This document shows positions 42,783 through 52,524 of a stretch of DNA of 57,274 nucleotides, piece by piece. The stretch is taken from contig JACZJT010000037.1 in the NCBI GenBank assembly GCA_014860445.1, positions 1 to 57,274 on the forward strand, in the 5' to 3' direction. This DNA is from Burkholderiales bacterium (GTDB taxonomy: Bacteria; Pseudomonadota; Gammaproteobacteria; Burkholderiales; SG8-39). Numbering within the stretch: the stretch's first letter is position 1; the number at the start of each line of letters is the position of its first letter. The notes under the pieces are model-generated. The model did no database searches, had not been told where the DNA came from, and saw nothing but the letters and a program-made list of their open reading frames with translations. A program made the position numbers and the translations under genes.

Positions 42783-42849
42783 GTTCTTGCCTCTTCTGTT
42801 CTGCCTTCGTCCCGAAGGCGAAAAATCCCGGGAAGCGCGCTCTCAAATC

Positions 42850-43833
42850 TCAGACGCGGGCGACTTCCAGGCCCGCGGGCGGCCAGTTCTCAAGCTTCAT
42901 CCCCAAGGTCAACCCGCGCGATGCGAGCACTTCCTTGATTTCGTTGAGCGATTTGCGCCCGAGGTTCGGCGTTTTCAGCAGCTCGGTCTCGGTGCGCTGG
43001 ATCAGGTCGCCGATGTAATAGATGTTCTCTGCCTTCAGGCAGTTGGCCGAACGCACCGTCAGTTCCAGATCGTCCACCGGACGCAGCAGGATCGGATCGA
43101 CCTGTGGCGCCTTGACCGGCTCGCTGGCGATCGGCGTGCCCTCGAGCGCAGCGAACACCGACAACTGATCCACCAGGACGCGCGCCGCGTAGCGGATTGC
43201 CTCCTCGGGCTCGACCACGCCGTTGGTCTCGATGTCCATGATCAGCTTGTCGAGGTCGGTGCGCTGCTCGACCCGCGCCGACTCTACGGCGTAGCTGACC
43301 CGCCGCACCGGCGAGAACGAAGCGTCGAGGATGATCTTGCCTATGCCCTTGGTTTCTTCCGGCGCGATGCGCAGGTTGCCGGGCTCGTATCCGCGACCGC
43401 GCTCGACTTTGATCTGCATCTCCAGCTTGCCGCCGGGCGAGAGGTGGGCGATGACGTGCTCGGGATTGATGATTTCGACGTCGTGTGACGGCTCGATGTC
43501 AGCCGCGGTCACCGCGCCTTCGCCTTTTTTCTTGAGCGTCAGCAGGGCCTCGGTGCGGTTGTGCATTTTCAGCACCACGCCCTTGAGGTTGAGCAGGATG
43601 TCGACAACGTCCTCCTGCACACCGTCGATGGTCGAATACTCGTGCAACACGCCCGAGATCTGCACCTCGGTCGGCGCAAATCCAGGCATAGAGGAAAGGA
43701 GCACGCGCCGTAGCGCGTTGCCCAGCGTGTGGCCGTAGCCCCGCTCGAACGGCTCCATCACCACTTTGGCATGATTCGGAGCGATGCTCTGCACGTCTAT
43801 GATGCGCGGTTTCAGAAATCCACTGCTTTGCAT
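42850..43833 (-). CDS. rpoA: RNA polymerase alpha subunit
   Basis: 327-aa subunit that starts polymerase assembly and contacts promoter UP elements and activators. The N-terminal domain has [20 protein letters not shown] (dimer and beta contacts). The C-terminal domain (from about residue 245) has the helix-hairpin-helix [17 protein letters not shown] and [18 protein letters not shown] for DNA binding. Length and order are standard for betaproteobacteria. It lies 27 nt after rpsD. Confidence 0.98.
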   Translation of the reverse strand: MQSSGFLKPRIIDVQSIAPNHAKVVMEPFERGYGHTLGNALRRVLLSSMPGFAPTEVQISGVLHEYSTIDGVQEDVVDILLNLKGVVLKMHNRTEALLTLKKKGEGAVTAADIEPSHDVEIINPEHVIAHLSPGGKLEMQIKVERGRGYEPGNLRIAPEETKGIGKIILDASFSPVRRVSYAVESARVEQRTDLDKLIMDIETNGVVEPEEAIRYAARVLVDQLSVFAALEGTPIASEPVKAPQVDPILLRPVDDLELTVRSANCLKAENIYYIGDLIQRTETELLKTPNLGRKSLNEIKEVLASRGLTLGMKLENWPPAGLEVARV

Positions 43834-43860
43834 GGAGGTTCCTCTGGGAAACTTTTACGA

Positions 43861-44490
43861 TTACTTGGAATACAGCTCGACTACCAGGCTTTCATTGATG
43901 GTCGAGGGCAGCTCGCTGCGCTGCGGGTTGGCTTTGAACAATCCCTTCAACGCGGCCGTATCGACTTCCAGCCACTCGGGTATGCCCCGCGAAGCCGCTG
44001 CCGTGGATGCGCCTTTGATGCGCAGTTGGGCCTTTGCCTTTTCGGCGACCTCGATGGTGTCGCCGGTGCGCACATGGTAGGACGGGATGTTGACGCGTCT
44101 GCCATTTACCATGATGCCGTTATGGCGCACGACCTGGCGCGCCTCGTTGCGCGAAGCACCGAAGCCCATGCGGAAGACCACCGTATCCAGGCGCGACTCG
44201 AGCAATTGCAGCAGGGTCTCGCCGGTGATGCCCTTGCGGCGCGCAGCCAGGGCGTAGACACCACGGAACTGGCGCTCCAGAACACCGTAGATGCGGCGGA
44301 TCTTCTGCTTCTCGCGCAGCTGCTTGCCGTAGTCAGACAGGCGCTGGCCGCTTTTCTGGCCGTGCTGGCCAGGTGCATAGGCGCGCCGCTCTACGGCACA
44401 CTTGTCGGTGAAGCATTTTTCGCCTTTGAGGAACAGCTTTTCGCCTTCACGGCGGCACTGGCGGCATTTTGGGTCTAGGTTGCGGGCCAC
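43861..44490 (-). CDS. rpsD: 30S ribosomal protein S4
   Basis: 209-aa 16S-binding primary assembly protein. [20 protein letters not shown] begins it, with a CxxC pair that is kept in many betaproteobacteria. The S4 RNA-binding domain (about residues 97-160) contains [20 protein letters not shown]. In enterobacteria S4 represses the alpha operon; the same control is plausible here but no pseudoknot was identified. It follows rpsK by 12 nt. Confidence 0.98.
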   Translation of the reverse strand: MARNLDPKCRQCRREGEKLFLKGEKCFTDKCAVERRAYAPGQHGQKSGQRLSDYGKQLREKQKIRRIYGVLERQFRGVYALAARRKGITGETLLQLLESRLDTVVFRMGFGASRNEARQVVRHNGIMVNGRRVNIPSYHVRTGDTIEVAEKAKAQLRIKGASTAAASRGIPEWLEVDTAALKGLFKANPQRSELPSTINESLVVELYSK

Positions 44491-44502
44491 GTTCCAGTCT
44501 CC

Positions 44503-44910
44503 TTAGATGCGCCGACGCTTGGGCGGGCGGCAGCCGTTGTGCGGCACCGGCGTCACGTCGCTGATGCTGGTGATTTTCAATCCGATCGCGTTCAGCGCGC
44601 GCACGGCCGACTCCCGGCCGGGCCCCGGGCCTTTGATGCGAACTTCCACGTTCTTCACACCGCACTCCTGCGCGGCCTTGCCCGCCTGCTCGGCGGCGAT
44701 CTGCGCCGCGAACGGCGTGGATTTGCGCGAACCCTTGAAGCCGGCCGCACCGGAAGTCGCCCAGGAGAGCGCATTGCCCTGGCGGTCGGTGATGGTGATG
44801 ATGGTGTTGTTGAACGACGCATGAATGTGCGCAATGCCTTCGGCAACGTTCTTCTTCACCTTCTTGCGCGCGCGTGCCGCAGTGGCGCTGGCGCTCGGGG
44901 GTTTGGCCAT
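44503..44910 (-). CDS. rpsK: 30S ribosomal protein S11
   Basis: 135-aa platform protein of the small subunit. The core [20 protein letters not shown] and the C-terminal [18 protein letters not shown] are universal. The N-terminal extension ([20 protein letters not shown]) is basic and typical of this class. It lies 35 nt after rpsM and 12 nt before rpsD in the alpha operon. Confidence 0.98.
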   Translation of the reverse strand: MAKPPSASATAARARKKVKKNVAEGIAHIHASFNNTIITITDRQGNALSWATSGAAGFKGSRKSTPFAAQIAAEQAGKAAQECGVKNVEVRIKGPGPGRESAVRALNAIGLKITSISDVTPVPHNGCRPPKRRRI

Positions 44911-44945
44911 TTATGCTTTCCTCTAGGTATCCGTTGATCCGGGGC

Positions 44946-45326
44946 TTAGGTCTTGGTCGCCGCGGATTTCATTTTGATCGCTGCCTTACGCGGACCTTTT
45001 CGCGTGCGCGCGTTTGTGCGCGTACGCTGCCCGCGCACGGGCAAGCCTTTGCGATGGCGCGAACCGCGATAGCAACCCAGGTCCATCAGGCGCTTGACCG
45101 ACATCGACACTTCGCGCCGCAGGTCGCCTTCGACCGTAAATTTGGCCACCTCTTCACGCAAGCGCTCCACGTCGGAATCCGACAGGTCCTTGATCTTGGC
45201 CGATGTTACGACCTTCGCGGCGACGCAAATCGCCTGCGCCCGCGCCCGCCCGATTCCGAATATCGCGGTCAACGCGATAGCGGCGTGTTGGTGGTTTGGA
45301 ATGTTGACACCTGCAATACGGGCCAT
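44946..45326 (-). CDS. rpsM: 30S ribosomal protein S13
   Basis: 126-aa small-subunit head protein contacting the P-site tRNA and subunit bridge. It begins [20 protein letters not shown] and ends with a basic tail after [20 protein letters not shown], a few residues longer than in E. coli. It is the first gene of the classical alpha operon. A TATAAT lies just upstream, and AGTGAGC precedes the ATG. Confidence 0.98.
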   Translation of the reverse strand: MARIAGVNIPNHQHAAIALTAIFGIGRARAQAICVAAKVVTSAKIKDLSDSDVERLREEVAKFTVEGDLRREVSMSVKRLMDLGCYRGSRHRKGLPVRGQRTRTNARTRKGPRKAAIKMKSAATKT

Positions 45327-45355
45327 TAGCTCACTCCAAGAATGCGAAACCGATA

Positions 45356-45361
45356 ATTATA
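45356..45361 (-). promoter_or_regulatory. possible alpha-operon promoter -10
   Basis: A consensus TATAAT lies on the minus strand in the 63-nt gap between rpmJ and rpsM, the place of the alpha promoter in E. coli. The only consensus-like -35, TTGACT (45384-45389), is 22 nt away, too far for a normal sigma70 promoter, so the call is tentative. Confidence 0.4.
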
Positions 45362-45389
45362 GCTTGATATCATGCTCTCTACCAGTCAA

Positions 45390-45503
45390 TTAACCTTGAC
45401 GCTGTTTATGCCGCGGGTTGGTGCAAATCACGCGCACGACCCTCTTCCTGCGTATCACTTTGCAGTTGCGGCACATCTTTTTTACTGATGCCTGTACTTT
45501 CAT
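45390..45503 (-). CDS. rpmJ: 50S ribosomal protein L36
   Basis: 37-aa smallest ribosomal protein. [20 protein letters not shown] is followed by [13 protein letters not shown]. Cys11, Cys14, Cys27 and His32 form the zinc ribbon, so this is the zinc-binding (C+) form. The longer frame from 45593 is a shadow, because L36 is universally this short. It lies 49 nt after infA. Confidence 0.97.
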   Translation of the reverse strand: MKVQASVKKMCRNCKVIRRKRVVRVICTNPRHKQRQG

Positions 45504-45552
45504 CGTGCTCTCCTGCTCCACCCTGAGACGGGCTGTTACGCCCGTATCCGGA

Positions 45553-45771
45553 CTACTTTGCGCGGAAAACGATCCGCGCCCTGGATAAATCATACGGCGT
45601 CAACTCCACCGTCACCTTGTCACCGGGCAGGATGCGTATGTAATGCATGCGCATCTTGCCTGAGATGTGGCCCAACACTATGTGGCCGTTTTCCAACTTC
45701 ACCCTGAAGGTCGCGTTCGGGAGGTTTTCCACGATCTCCCCCTGCATCTCGATAACGTCTTCTTTCGCCAT
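45553..45771 (-). CDS. infA: translation initiation factor IF-1
   Basis: 72-aa OB-fold factor that blocks the ribosomal A site during initiation. [20 protein letters not shown] and the [20 protein letters not shown] core are typical. Its start shares one nucleotide with the secY stop (TGATG), so translation is coupled to secY, an arrangement common in betaproteobacteria. Confidence 0.98.
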   Translation of the reverse strand: MAKEDVIEMQGEIVENLPNATFRVKLENGHIVLGHISGKMRMHYIRILPGDKVTVELTPYDLSRARIVFRAK

Positions 45772-47096
45772 CAGCGTGTGGGAAAGCCCGCGCCCTTGAA
45801 GTTCGCTTTCTTCAACAAGCTTTCATACTGGTGCGACATGATGTATGCCTGGACCTGGGACATAAAGTCCATGGTCACCACCACGATAATCAGCAGCGAA
45901 GTTCCGCCGAAGTAAAAAGGCACGTTCCATTTCAAAATCATGAATTCGGGCAGCAGGCAAACCAGGGTCACATAAATCGCACCGGCCATGGTGAGGCGCG
46001 TCAGAATCTTCTCAAGATAGCGCGCGGTCTGATCGCCAGGCCGGATGCCGGGCACGAATGCGCCACTTTTCTTCAGGTTGTCGGCGGTGTCCTTCGGGTT
46101 GTACTGCAAGGCGGTGTAAAAAAAGCAGAAGAAAATAATCGCGCTTGCGTACAGCATCACGTATATCGGCTGGCCCGGTGACAGCGTGCCGGAGATATCG
46201 CGCAACCAGTTCATTCCTTCGGTCTGTCCGAACCAGCCGGCCAGCGTCGCCGGGAACAGGATGATGCTCGAGGCAAAAATCGGCGGGATGACGCCTGCCA
46301 TATTCAGTTTGAACGGCAAGTGCGAGGCCTGGCCGCCATAGACCTTGTTGCCCACCTGGCGCTTGGCATAGTTCACCAGGATCTTGCGCTGGCCGCGTTC
46401 CACGAAACACACCGCCCAGGTCACCAGCACCACGGCCGTCGCGATCAACAGCGCTGTGAGCGGATGCATCGCGCCGGTGCGCACCAGTTCCAGCGTGCCG
46501 CCGACGGCGTTGGGCAAGCCCGCGGCAATGCCGGCGAAAATGATGATGGAAATGCCGTTGCCGAGACCGCGCTCGGTGATCTGTTCGCCCAGCCACATCA
46601 GGAACATGGTGCCGGTCACCAGCGTGCTCACGGTGACGAACCGGAACATGAGACCCGGCTCAAGCACCAGACCGGGCTGTGATTCCAATGCGATCGAAAT
46701 GCCGGTCGCCTGAAACAGGGCCAGGAGCACCGTCCCATAGCGCGTGTACTGGGTGATCTTGCGCTGTCCGGACTGGCCCTCTTTCTTCAGCTGCTCGAGG
46801 TGCGGCGACACGGTCGTCATCAGCTGCATGATGATCGAGGACGAAATGTAGGGCATGATGCCCAGGGCGAAGATGGTGAAGCGCGACAAGGCTCCACCGG
46901 AGAACATGTTGAACATGCCCAAGATCCCGCCTTGCTGCGACTTGAACAGATCGGCAAGCACGTTCGGATCGATTCCAGGCACCGGAATATGCGCACCGGT
47001 GCGGAACACGACCAAAGCGCCAAGCAGGAACAGCAGACGCTTTTTCAGGTCGCCGAACTTGCCGGATTTGCCGATGTTTTGAGCTGGAGTAGCCAT
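45771..47096 (-). CDS. secY: protein translocase subunit SecY
   Basis: 441-aa core of the SecYEG channel with ten membrane segments. Recognisable regions are [20 protein letters not shown] (TM2), the [19 protein letters not shown] loop and the [19 protein letters not shown] stretch. The C-terminal [18 protein letters not shown] cytoplasmic loop binds SecA or the ribosome. It lies 15 nt after rplO and overlaps infA by one nucleotide. Confidence 0.98.
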   Translation of the reverse strand: MATPAQNIGKSGKFGDLKKRLLFLLGALVVFRTGAHIPVPGIDPNVLADLFKSQQGGILGMFNMFSGGALSRFTIFALGIMPYISSSIIMQLMTTVSPHLEQLKKEGQSGQRKITQYTRYGTVLLALFQATGISIALESQPGLVLEPGLMFRFVTVSTLVTGTMFLMWLGEQITERGLGNGISIIIFAGIAAGLPNAVGGTLELVRTGAMHPLTALLIATAVVLVTWAVCFVERGQRKILVNYAKRQVGNKVYGGQASHLPFKLNMAGVIPPIFASSIILFPATLAGWFGQTEGMNWLRDISGTLSPGQPIYVMLYASAIIFFCFFYTALQYNPKDTADNLKKSGAFVPGIRPGDQTARYLEKILTRLTMAGAIYVTLVCLLPEFMILKWNVPFYFGGTSLLIIVVVTMDFMSQVQAYIMSHQYESLLKKANFKGAGFPTR

Positions 47097-47111
47097 CTAG
47101 CTGAGCGGCAA

Positions 47112-47762
47112 TTAAGCCTTCTCGCCCTTTCCCTTGGATTTTGCCTTGTCTTTGGCGGCAGGCTCGCCCGCGCCCTTGGCGGCCTTCGGCGCTTTCGGCT
47201 TGGCCTTCGCCTTGTCCGCCGGCGCAGCCTTTACAGCCTTCGGCGCCTCGGCCCGTGCTTTCGCCTTCGCAATGGCTTCGAGCCTTGCCTTGGCCTTCTT
47301 GCCCTTACCCACCGGTGCTTTCACTTCCAGCGCGGCGATGCTGCCACCGGCTGCTTCGATCGCCACCCTGGCGCCTTTGGTCACGCGCAACCCGCTCAAG
47401 CTCACCTTGCGCTCGAGTTTGCCGGAGAGAATGACTTTGACCATTTCGGTCGCGGCCGGAACCACGCCGGCATCCTTTAGCGCTTTCAGATCAATGTCTG
47501 CAAGCGTCAGCTTCTGCAGATCGGACAAGCGCACCTCGGCGGTCAGCCCGCGAGATAGCGAATTGAAGCCGCGTTTGGGCAGTCGCCGCTGCAGCGGCAT
47601 TTGTCCGCCCTCGAAACCGACTTTATGGAAGCCGCCGGAACGCGACGACTGGCCCTTGTGGCCCCGTCCCGCAGTCTTTCCCAGGCCTGAGCCGATGCCG
47701 CGTCCGACGCGGCGCCGCGCTTTCTTGGAGCCTGCCGCAGGCTTGATTGTATTGAGCTGCAT
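47112..47762 (-). CDS. rplO: 50S ribosomal protein L15 with long basic tail
   Basis: L15 of 216 aa; the usual length is about 144. Residues 1-147 are normal: [40 protein letters not shown] and [18 protein letters not shown]. From about residue 148 a tail of some 69 residues consists of Lys, Ala, Pro, Gly and Glu only (for example [16 protein letters not shown]). It is low complexity and probably disordered. It is in frame, with the normal gene spacing kept on both sides (secY 15 nt away, rpmD abutting), so it is not a sequencing frameshift. Confidence 0.97.
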   Translation of the reverse strand: MQLNTIKPAAGSKKARRRVGRGIGSGLGKTAGRGHKGQSSRSGGFHKVGFEGGQMPLQRRLPKRGFNSLSRGLTAEVRLSDLQKLTLADIDLKALKDAGVVPAATEMVKVILSGKLERKVSLSGLRVTKGARVAIEAAGGSIAALEVKAPVGKGKKAKARLEAIAKAKARAEAPKAVKAAPADKAKAKPKAPKAAKGAGEPAAKDKAKSKGKGEKA

Positions 47763-47945
47763 TTATGCCTCGCACTTCACCAGGTAGTACACCTTGTTGA
47801 TCATGCCGCGGATGGCAGGCGTGTCCTGCAACTCCACGGTGTGGTTGATGCGCTTCAAGCCCAGCCCGCGCACCGTCGCACGATGTGCCGCCTTGCAGCC
47901 GATCACGCTCTTCACCAAAGTAACTTTGAGTTTCTTGTCCGCCAT
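47763..47945 (-). CDS. rpmD: 50S ribosomal protein L30
   Basis: 60-aa large-subunit protein: [38 protein letters not shown] and [17 protein letters not shown]. All match the short bacterial form. A longer frame upstream overlaps rpsE and is a shadow. It sits 8 nt after rpsE and directly abuts rplO, without even one spacer nucleotide. Confidence 0.97.
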   Translation of the reverse strand: MADKKLKVTLVKSVIGCKAAHRATVRGLGLKRINHTVELQDTPAIRGMINKVYYLVKCEA

Positions 47946-47953
47946 GATTGCCC

Positions 47954-48484
47954 TCAACCGGTGATTTCTTCGACCGATTTGCCGCGTTTGGCGGCGATTT
48001 CGGACGGCGTGTTCATGGACTTCAAACCCTGCAGGGTGGCGCGCACCACGTTGTAGGGGCTGCCCGAACCGATGCACTTGGCAAGTACGTTGGTGATGCC
48101 CATTACCTCGAACACCGCGCGCATGGCACCGCCGGCAATGATTCCGGTACCTTCGGACGCCGGTTGCATGTAGACCTTGGCCGCGCCATGGCGCCCCATC
48201 ACCGCGTGATGCAGCGTGCCGTTCTTCAGGCTGACGCGAAACATCTTCTTCCGCGCCTCTTCCATTGCCTTCTGCACCGCCACGGGAACTTCGCGCGACT
48301 TGCCCTTGCCCATGCCTACGCCGCCGTCGCCGTCGCCGACCACCGTGAGCGCGGCAAAGCTGAGGATCCGGCCGCCCTTCACCACCTTGGTGACGCGGTT
48401 GATCGCAACCATTTTTTCGCGCATGCCGTCGCCGCGGTCATCCTGGCCCATCTTGCCCTGCATCCTGCCCTGCATCTTTGCCAT
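47954..48484 (-). CDS. rpsE: 30S ribosomal protein S5
   Basis: 176-aa small-subunit protein involved in decoding fidelity. The double-stranded RNA-binding core contains [20 protein letters not shown] and [20 protein letters not shown]. The C-terminal domain ends [20 protein letters not shown] short repetitive N terminus ([16 protein letters not shown]) precedes the core. It follows rplR by 12 nt in the spc operon. Confidence 0.98.
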   Translation of the reverse strand: MAKMQGRMQGKMGQDDRGDGMREKMVAINRVTKVVKGGRILSFAALTVVGDGDGGVGMGKGKSREVPVAVQKAMEEARKKMFRVSLKNGTLHHAVMGRHGAAKVYMQPASEGTGIIAGGAMRAVFEVMGITNVLAKCIGSGSPYNVVRATLQGLKSMNTPSEIAAKRGKSVEEITG

Positions 48485-48496
48485 ATCCGTCCCCGA

Positions 48497-48853
48497 TTAA
48501 AACTTCAGGCCGCCCTCGCGCGCAGCTTCTGCGAGCGCCTTGACGCGGCCGTGGTACTGCAGGCCGCCGCGGTCAAATGCCACTTTTTCGATGCCGAGTT
48601 CCTTCGCCTTGGCAGCGATGCGCTTGCCCACGGCCTCGGCCGCCTTTACGTTGCCGCCGTTCGCTACGGTCGCGCGCACTTCCTTCTCCAGCGTGGAGGC
48701 AGCCGTCAATACCTTGGTGCCGCATGCGGAAATCACCTGGGCGTAGATGTGGCTGTTGGTGCGATGCACCGCGAGGCGCACGGCCTTGAGTTCCGCGATC
48801 TTGGCGCGGGATCTACGTGCTCGGCGCAGTCGCGCCTGCTTTTTATCTATCAT
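48497..48853 (-). CDS. rplR: 50S ribosomal protein L18
   Basis: 118-aa 5S rRNA-binding protein. Conserved stretches are [36 protein letters not shown] and the C-terminal [20 protein letters not shown]. Size and position between rplF (15 nt upstream) and rpsE (12 nt downstream) are standard. Confidence 0.98.
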   Translation of the reverse strand: MIDKKQARLRRARRSRAKIAELKAVRLAVHRTNSHIYAQVISACGTKVLTAASTLEKEVRATVANGGNVKAAEAVGKRIAAKAKELGIEKVAFDRGGLQYHGRVKALAEAAREGGLKF

Positions 48854-48868
48854 GGCTTTTAGCTCCGC

Positions 48869-49402
48869 TTACTTCTTCTTGGTCTCTTTCAAGACCACTT
48901 TCTCGCCGGTGTAGCGCACGCCCTTGCCTTTGTACGGTTCCGGACTGCGATAAGCGCGCACCTCGGCGGCCACCTGGCCGACCTGCTGTTTGTCGTTGCC
49001 GCGCAGAATGATCTCGGTCTGGCTCGGGGTCTCGACTTTTACGCCCTTGGGCATCTGATGCACCACCGGATGCGAAAAGCCGAGCGCAAGATTGAGCTTG
49101 TCGCCCTGCGCCTGCGCGCGATAACCGACACCGACGAGGGTCAGTTTCCGTTCGAAACCCTTGGTTACGCCCTCGACCATGTTGGCCACAAGAGCCCGAA
49201 CGGTGCCGGACATCGCGTTGGCCCGTATCGAGTCGTTGTTGACCACGCACAGCAAATTGTCGCCATCGCGCTCGATCTTGACGTCGCCGTTCAAACGCTG
49301 CGTCAAGATCCCCAATGGTCCTTTCACCGCGACTTGCTCAGCCGACAGGGTGACTTCGACGCCCTTGGGCACGGCAATGGGGTATTTTCCGATTCGTGAC
49401 AT
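48869..49402 (-). CDS. rplF: 50S ribosomal protein L6
   Basis: 177-aa large-subunit protein near the factor-binding site. [19 protein letters not shown] opens it. The C-terminal domain has [20 protein letters not shown], and the end [20 protein letters not shown] is universal. It follows rpsH by 12 nt. Confidence 0.98.
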   Translation of the reverse strand: MSRIGKYPIAVPKGVEVTLSAEQVAVKGPLGILTQRLNGDVKIERDGDNLLCVVNNDSIRANAMSGTVRALVANMVEGVTKGFERKLTLVGVGYRAQAQGDKLNLALGFSHPVVHQMPKGVKVETPSQTEIILRGNDKQQVGQVAAEVRAYRSPEPYKGKGVRYTGEKVVLKETKKK

Positions 49403-49414
49403 GTTCTTGCCCCC

Positions 49415-49810
49415 TTAAGCCACGATGCACAGCACTTCGCCGCCGATCCCGGTGGCGCGTGCCTTTCTGTCCGTCATCACACCCCGCGAGGTGGAGACGA
49501 TCGCGATGCCAAGGCCGTTCATGATCTTGGGAATATCGTCGCGGCCTTTGTAAATGCGCAGCCCGGGGCGGCTGACACGCTCGATCTTTTCGATCACCGG
49601 CGCGCCCGCGTAGTACTTCAATGCGATTTCGAGGGTAGGTTTGCCGTCCTCGTCGCGGACCTTGAATTCTTCAATGTAGCCTTCGTCTTTCAGCACCTGG
49701 GCGATGGACGCCTTGACGCGCGACGAGGGCATCGCCACCGACAGCTTTTCCGCAAGTTGCGCATTGCGGATGCGGGTCAGCATATCGGCGATCGGATCAC
49801 TCATGCTCAT
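49415..49810 (-). CDS. rpsH: 30S ribosomal protein S8
   Basis: 131-aa primary 16S-binding protein. [20 protein letters not shown], then [20 protein letters not shown] and the C-terminal [20 protein letters not shown] match the family. The start could also be the second Met, two codons later. In E. coli S8 represses the spc operon by binding near rplE; that site was not identified here. It lies 13 nt after rpsN. Confidence 0.98.
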   Translation of the reverse strand: MSMSDPIADMLTRIRNAQLAEKLSVAMPSSRVKASIAQVLKDEGYIEEFKVRDEDGKPTLEIALKYYAGAPVIEKIERVSRPGLRIYKGRDDIPKIMNGLGIAIVSTSRGVMTDRKARATGIGGEVLCIVA

Positions 49811-49823
49811 TCTATGTCTCCTC

Positions 49824-50129
49824 TCACCAGCTGGCTTTGGTCATGCCGGGGACCTCGCCGCGCATGGCGATTTCGCGCAGCTTGTTGCGTCCCAGGCCGA
49901 ACTTGCGGTAAACCCCGCGCGGCCGGCCGGTCAGTTTGCAGCGGTTGCGAACCCGGCTGGGGCTCGCGTTGCGCGGCAGCTTCTGCAGTTGCATGCGCGC
50001 CGCCATGCGTTCGTCTTCGGGCTGCTTGAAGTCGTTGATGATGGCGAGCAGCGCCGCGCGTTTGACCTCGAATTTCTTCACGGTCTTGCGGCGCTTTTCG
50101 TTGCGGTTGATGACTGCGGTTTTTGCCAT
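49824..50129 (-). CDS. rpsN: 30S ribosomal protein S14
   Basis: 101-aa S14 of the long, zinc-free type. It lacks the CxxC...CxxC zinc motif found in short S14 proteins. The C-terminal [40 protein letters not shown] is characteristic. It lies 11 nt after rplE and 13 nt before rpsH. Confidence 0.98.
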   Translation of the reverse strand: MAKTAVINRNEKRRKTVKKFEVKRAALLAIINDFKQPEDERMAARMQLQKLPRNASPSRVRNRCKLTGRPRGVYRKFGLGRNKLREIAMRGEVPGMTKASW

Positions 50130-50140
50130 GGCGCAATCCT

Positions 50141-50680
50141 TCAGGTCTTGAACGGAAATTTGAAGGCGGCGAGCAGCGCTTTTGCTTCATCGTCGGTCTT
50201 CGCAGTGGTGGTAATGCTGATGTTCATGCCACGCAGGGCATCGATCTTGTCGTACTCGACTTCCGGAAAAATGATCTGCTCCTTTACGCCGAGGTTGTAG
50301 TTGCCGCGGCCGTCGAAGGCGCGCTGCGACAGACCGCGAAAATCGCGAATCCGCGGTATCGCAATGCTGACCAGGCGGTCGAGAAACTCGTACATGCGCA
50401 CACCGCGCAGGGTCACCATGCATCCGATCGGAAGGTCCTTCCGGATTTTGAAACCGGCGATCGGCTTCTTCGACAAGGTAACCACCGGCTTTTGACCGGC
50501 GATCTTGGTCATGTCGCCAACGGCGTTATCCATGATCTTCTTGTCGTTGACTGCCTCGCCCACGCCCATATTGAGCGTGATCTTTTCAATGCGAGGGACC
50601 TGCATTGTCGTTTTGTACCCGAATTTCTTTACCAGATCGGGTACCACCGTCTCTTTGTAATAGCTGTACAGGCGTGCCAT
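50141..50680 (-). CDS. rplE: 50S ribosomal protein L5
   Basis: 179-aa 5S rRNA-binding protein forming a bridge to the small subunit. [20 protein letters not shown] starts it. [20 protein letters not shown] and [20 protein letters not shown] are typical, and the end is [11 protein letters not shown]. The longer reading from 50806 overlaps rplX and is rejected. It lies 13 nt after rplX. Confidence 0.98.
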   Translation of the reverse strand: MARLYSYYKETVVPDLVKKFGYKTTMQVPRIEKITLNMGVGEAVNDKKIMDNAVGDMTKIAGQKPVVTLSKKPIAGFKIRKDLPIGCMVTLRGVRMYEFLDRLVSIAIPRIRDFRGLSQRAFDGRGNYNLGVKEQIIFPEVEYDKIDALRGMNISITTTAKTDDEAKALLAAFKFPFKT

Positions 50681-50693
50681 AGCGTTTTCTCTC

Positions 50694-51011
50694 TCAGGCG
50701 TCCACGACTTCGCCGTTGGACTTGAATATACGCACCTTGCGTCCGTCCTCCAGCGTCTTGAAGCCGACGCGGTCGCCTTTCTGTGTCTGCGGGTTGAACA
50801 GCGCAACGTTGGAAATATCGATCGGCATGTCCATGTCGACGATGCCGCCCGTCTGATTCTTCATCGGGTTCGGTTTTTGGTGCTTCTTCGCCCGGTTGAT
50901 GCCCTCGACCAACAGGTGTCTGTCATCGACGCGGCGCAGCACGGTGCCGCGCTTGCCCTTGTCCTTGCCGGTGGTGACAATTACGTCATCACCTTTGCGA
51001 ATCTTTTGCAT
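50694..51011 (-). CDS. rplX: 50S ribosomal protein L24
   Basis: 105-aa early-assembly protein. The KOW motif is at the start ([20 protein letters not shown]). It is followed by [20 protein letters not shown] and the C-terminal [20 protein letters not shown]. It lies 73 nt after rplN, a wider gap than most in the operon, with no clear signal in it. Confidence 0.98.
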   Translation of the reverse strand: MQKIRKGDDVIVTTGKDKGKRGTVLRRVDDRHLLVEGINRAKKHQKPNPMKNQTGGIVDMDMPIDISNVALFNPQTQKGDRVGFKTLEDGRKVRIFKSNGEVVDA

Positions 51012-51084
51012 GGCCTTCGATTCCTATGTTCCTGAATGGAGACGTTGCTCGGAGCCAGTGCCCCTTGCTGCGCCGCCCTGCCTC

Positions 51085-51453
51085 TTACAATACTTCGGGT
51101 GCGAGTGAGACGATCTTCATGAAGCGTTCGTTGCGCAATTCGCGCGTCACCGGCCCGAATATGCGCGTGCCGATCGGCTCCAGTTTGGCGTTCAGCAGCA
51201 CCGCGGCATTGGTGTCGAACTTGATCAGCGACCCGTCGGAGCGCCGAACGCCCTTGGCGGTGCGCACCACTACGGCACTGTAGATCTCGCCCTTTTTCAC
51301 CCGGCCGCGGGGAGCGCAATCCTTGATGCTGACCTTGATCACGTCGCCGATGCCCGCATAGCGCCGCTTAGAGCCGCCCAATACCTTGATGCACATCACC
51401 GCGCGTGCGCCGGTATTGTCGGCAACATCCAATACACTTTGCATCTGAATCAT
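51085..51453 (-). CDS. rplN: 50S ribosomal protein L14
   Basis: 122-aa protein at the subunit interface: [20 protein letters not shown], then [20 protein letters not shown], and the end [11 protein letters not shown]. The start is chosen to match the invariant MIQ beginning. It is the first gene of the spc section. A good promoter and a leader hairpin lie in the 179-nt gap upstream. Confidence 0.98.
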   Translation of the reverse strand: MIQMQSVLDVADNTGARAVMCIKVLGGSKRRYAGIGDVIKVSIKDCAPRGRVKKGEIYSAVVVRTAKGVRRSDGSLIKFDTNAAVLLNAKLEPIGTRIFGPVTRELRNERFMKIVSLAPEVL

Positions 51454-51546
51454 GATTTGTTTCCTTTCCAACTTGAACCGCCCGTTTCCGCACCCTTGAG
51501 TGCGCATGACGCGTTGCGGTCAGTCTTGGAACCCGTTTGGGTTGAA

Positions 51547-51568
51547 CGCTTCAGCCAATGGCGAAGCG
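51547..51568 (-). promoter_or_regulatory. leader hairpin of the spc transcript
   Basis: CGCTTC/GAAGCG arms with GCC/GGC pairing inside form a hairpin just downstream of the predicted spc promoter and about 95 nt before rplN. It could be a protein-binding leader structure. No family was recognised. Confidence 0.35.
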
Positions 51569-51587
51569 CTGATACGAAGAACGAAAG

Positions 51588-51616
51588 ATTATATCCGGTC
51601 CCGGCTATCGGAGCAA
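51588..51616 (-). promoter_or_regulatory. sigma70 promoter of the spc operon
   Basis: On the minus strand a TTGCTC (-35, 51611-51616) and a perfect TATAAT (-10, 51588-51593) are separated by exactly 17 nt. They lie in the only large gap inside the superoperon, between rpsQ and rplN, where E. coli also has its spc promoter. Confidence 0.8.
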
Positions 51617-51632
51617 GATTTTTATGCGGTTT

Positions 51633-51914
51633 TTAGATGCCCTTGGCCTTCTCGACCAGCTTGGTAACCTTCCACGCCTTGGACTTCGATATCGGCCTCG
51701 TCTCTTCGATCATCACGAGGTCGCCTACCTTGTACTCGTTGTTTTCCGAGTGCGCATGATACTTTCTCGACCGGGTCACGATCTTGCCGACCAGGGGATG
51801 GCGCACGCGGCGTTCGATCAGCACCGTTACGGTCTTGTTCATTTTGTCACTGACGACGCGGCCGGTGAGGGCGCGCACGACCTTGGCTGCCTTGACTGTC
51901 TGGGTATCGCTCAT
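51633..51914 (-). CDS. rpsQ: 30S ribosomal protein S17
   Basis: 93-aa OB-fold protein. [20 protein letters not shown] and [20 protein letters not shown] are the family core, and a C-terminal [17 protein letters not shown] follows. Its start overlaps the rpmC stop by 4 nt (ATGA). It is the last gene of the S10 section before the spc promoter. Confidence 0.98.
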   Translation of the reverse strand: MSDTQTVKAAKVVRALTGRVVSDKMNKTVTVLIERRVRHPLVGKIVTRSRKYHAHSENNEYKVGDLVMIEETRPISKSKAWKVTKLVEKAKGI

Positions 51915-52105
51915 TTGCTCGCCGCCTTCTGTGCCATGATGGTACGCACCCGCGCGATATCGCGCCGGGTCTTCTTCAACTGGCTGTTGTTGGTCAGTTG
52001 CTGGGTTGCGATCTGCATGCGAAGGCTGAATTGCGCCTTCAGCAGGTCTGTCAGCTCCTGGTTCAGTTGCGCCATGTCCTTGGCGCGCAGTTCACTCGGT
52101 TTCAT
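51911..52105 (-). CDS. rpmC: 50S ribosomal protein L29
   Basis: 64-aa helical protein near the tunnel exit: [20 protein letters not shown], then [20 protein letters not shown] and a final helix, [14 protein letters not shown]. It overlaps rpsQ by 4 nt and follows rplP by 4 nt. Confidence 0.98.
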   Translation of the reverse strand: MKPSELRAKDMAQLNQELTDLLKAQFSLRMQIATQQLTNNSQLKKTRRDIARVRTIMAQKAASK

Positions 52106-52109
52106 CAGT

Positions 52110-52523
52110 CTACCCCACTAAACGGTGGACAAAGGCGGTGGCGATAGGCAGCTTGGCGGCAGCAAGGCGAAAAGCCTGCCGTGCCAGAACCTCGTCCACG
52201 CCGTCCATTTCATACAGCACTTTTCCAGGAACGATCTCGGCAACGAAATACTCCGGATTGCCCTTGCCGTTGCCCATGCGTACTTCAGCCGGTTTGTGCG
52301 AAATCGGCTTGTCCGGAAAAATCCGGATCCAGATGCGGCCGCCACGCTTGATGTGGCGGGTCATGGCGCGACGCGCGGCCTCGATTTGCCGCGCCGTCAG
52401 CCGGCCCCGGCCGATGGCCTTGAGGCCGTACTCGCCGAAAGATACCTTGTTGCCGCGCGTAGCAATGCCTTTGTTGCGGCCTTTTTGCTGTTTGCGGTAT
52501 TTTGTTCTCGCTGGTTGAAGCAT
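52110..52523 (-). CDS. rplP: 50S ribosomal protein L16
   Basis: 137-aa protein at the A-site finger. [20 protein letters not shown] and the [20 protein letters not shown] core are followed by [20 protein letters not shown]. Standard length. It lies one nucleotide after the rpsC stop and 4 nt before rpmC. Confidence 0.98.
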   Translation of the reverse strand: MLQPARTKYRKQQKGRNKGIATRGNKVSFGEYGLKAIGRGRLTARQIEAARRAMTRHIKRGGRIWIRIFPDKPISHKPAEVRMGNGKGNPEYFVAEIVPGKVLYEMDGVDEVLARQAFRLAAAKLPIATAFVHRLVG

Positions 52524-52524
52524 C

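Noticed and set aside
42803-42819. GCCTTCG/CGAAGGC hairpin between rpoA and rplQ
   Set aside because: A short stem with no T tract on the minus strand. It may be incidental and is not called as a terminator.
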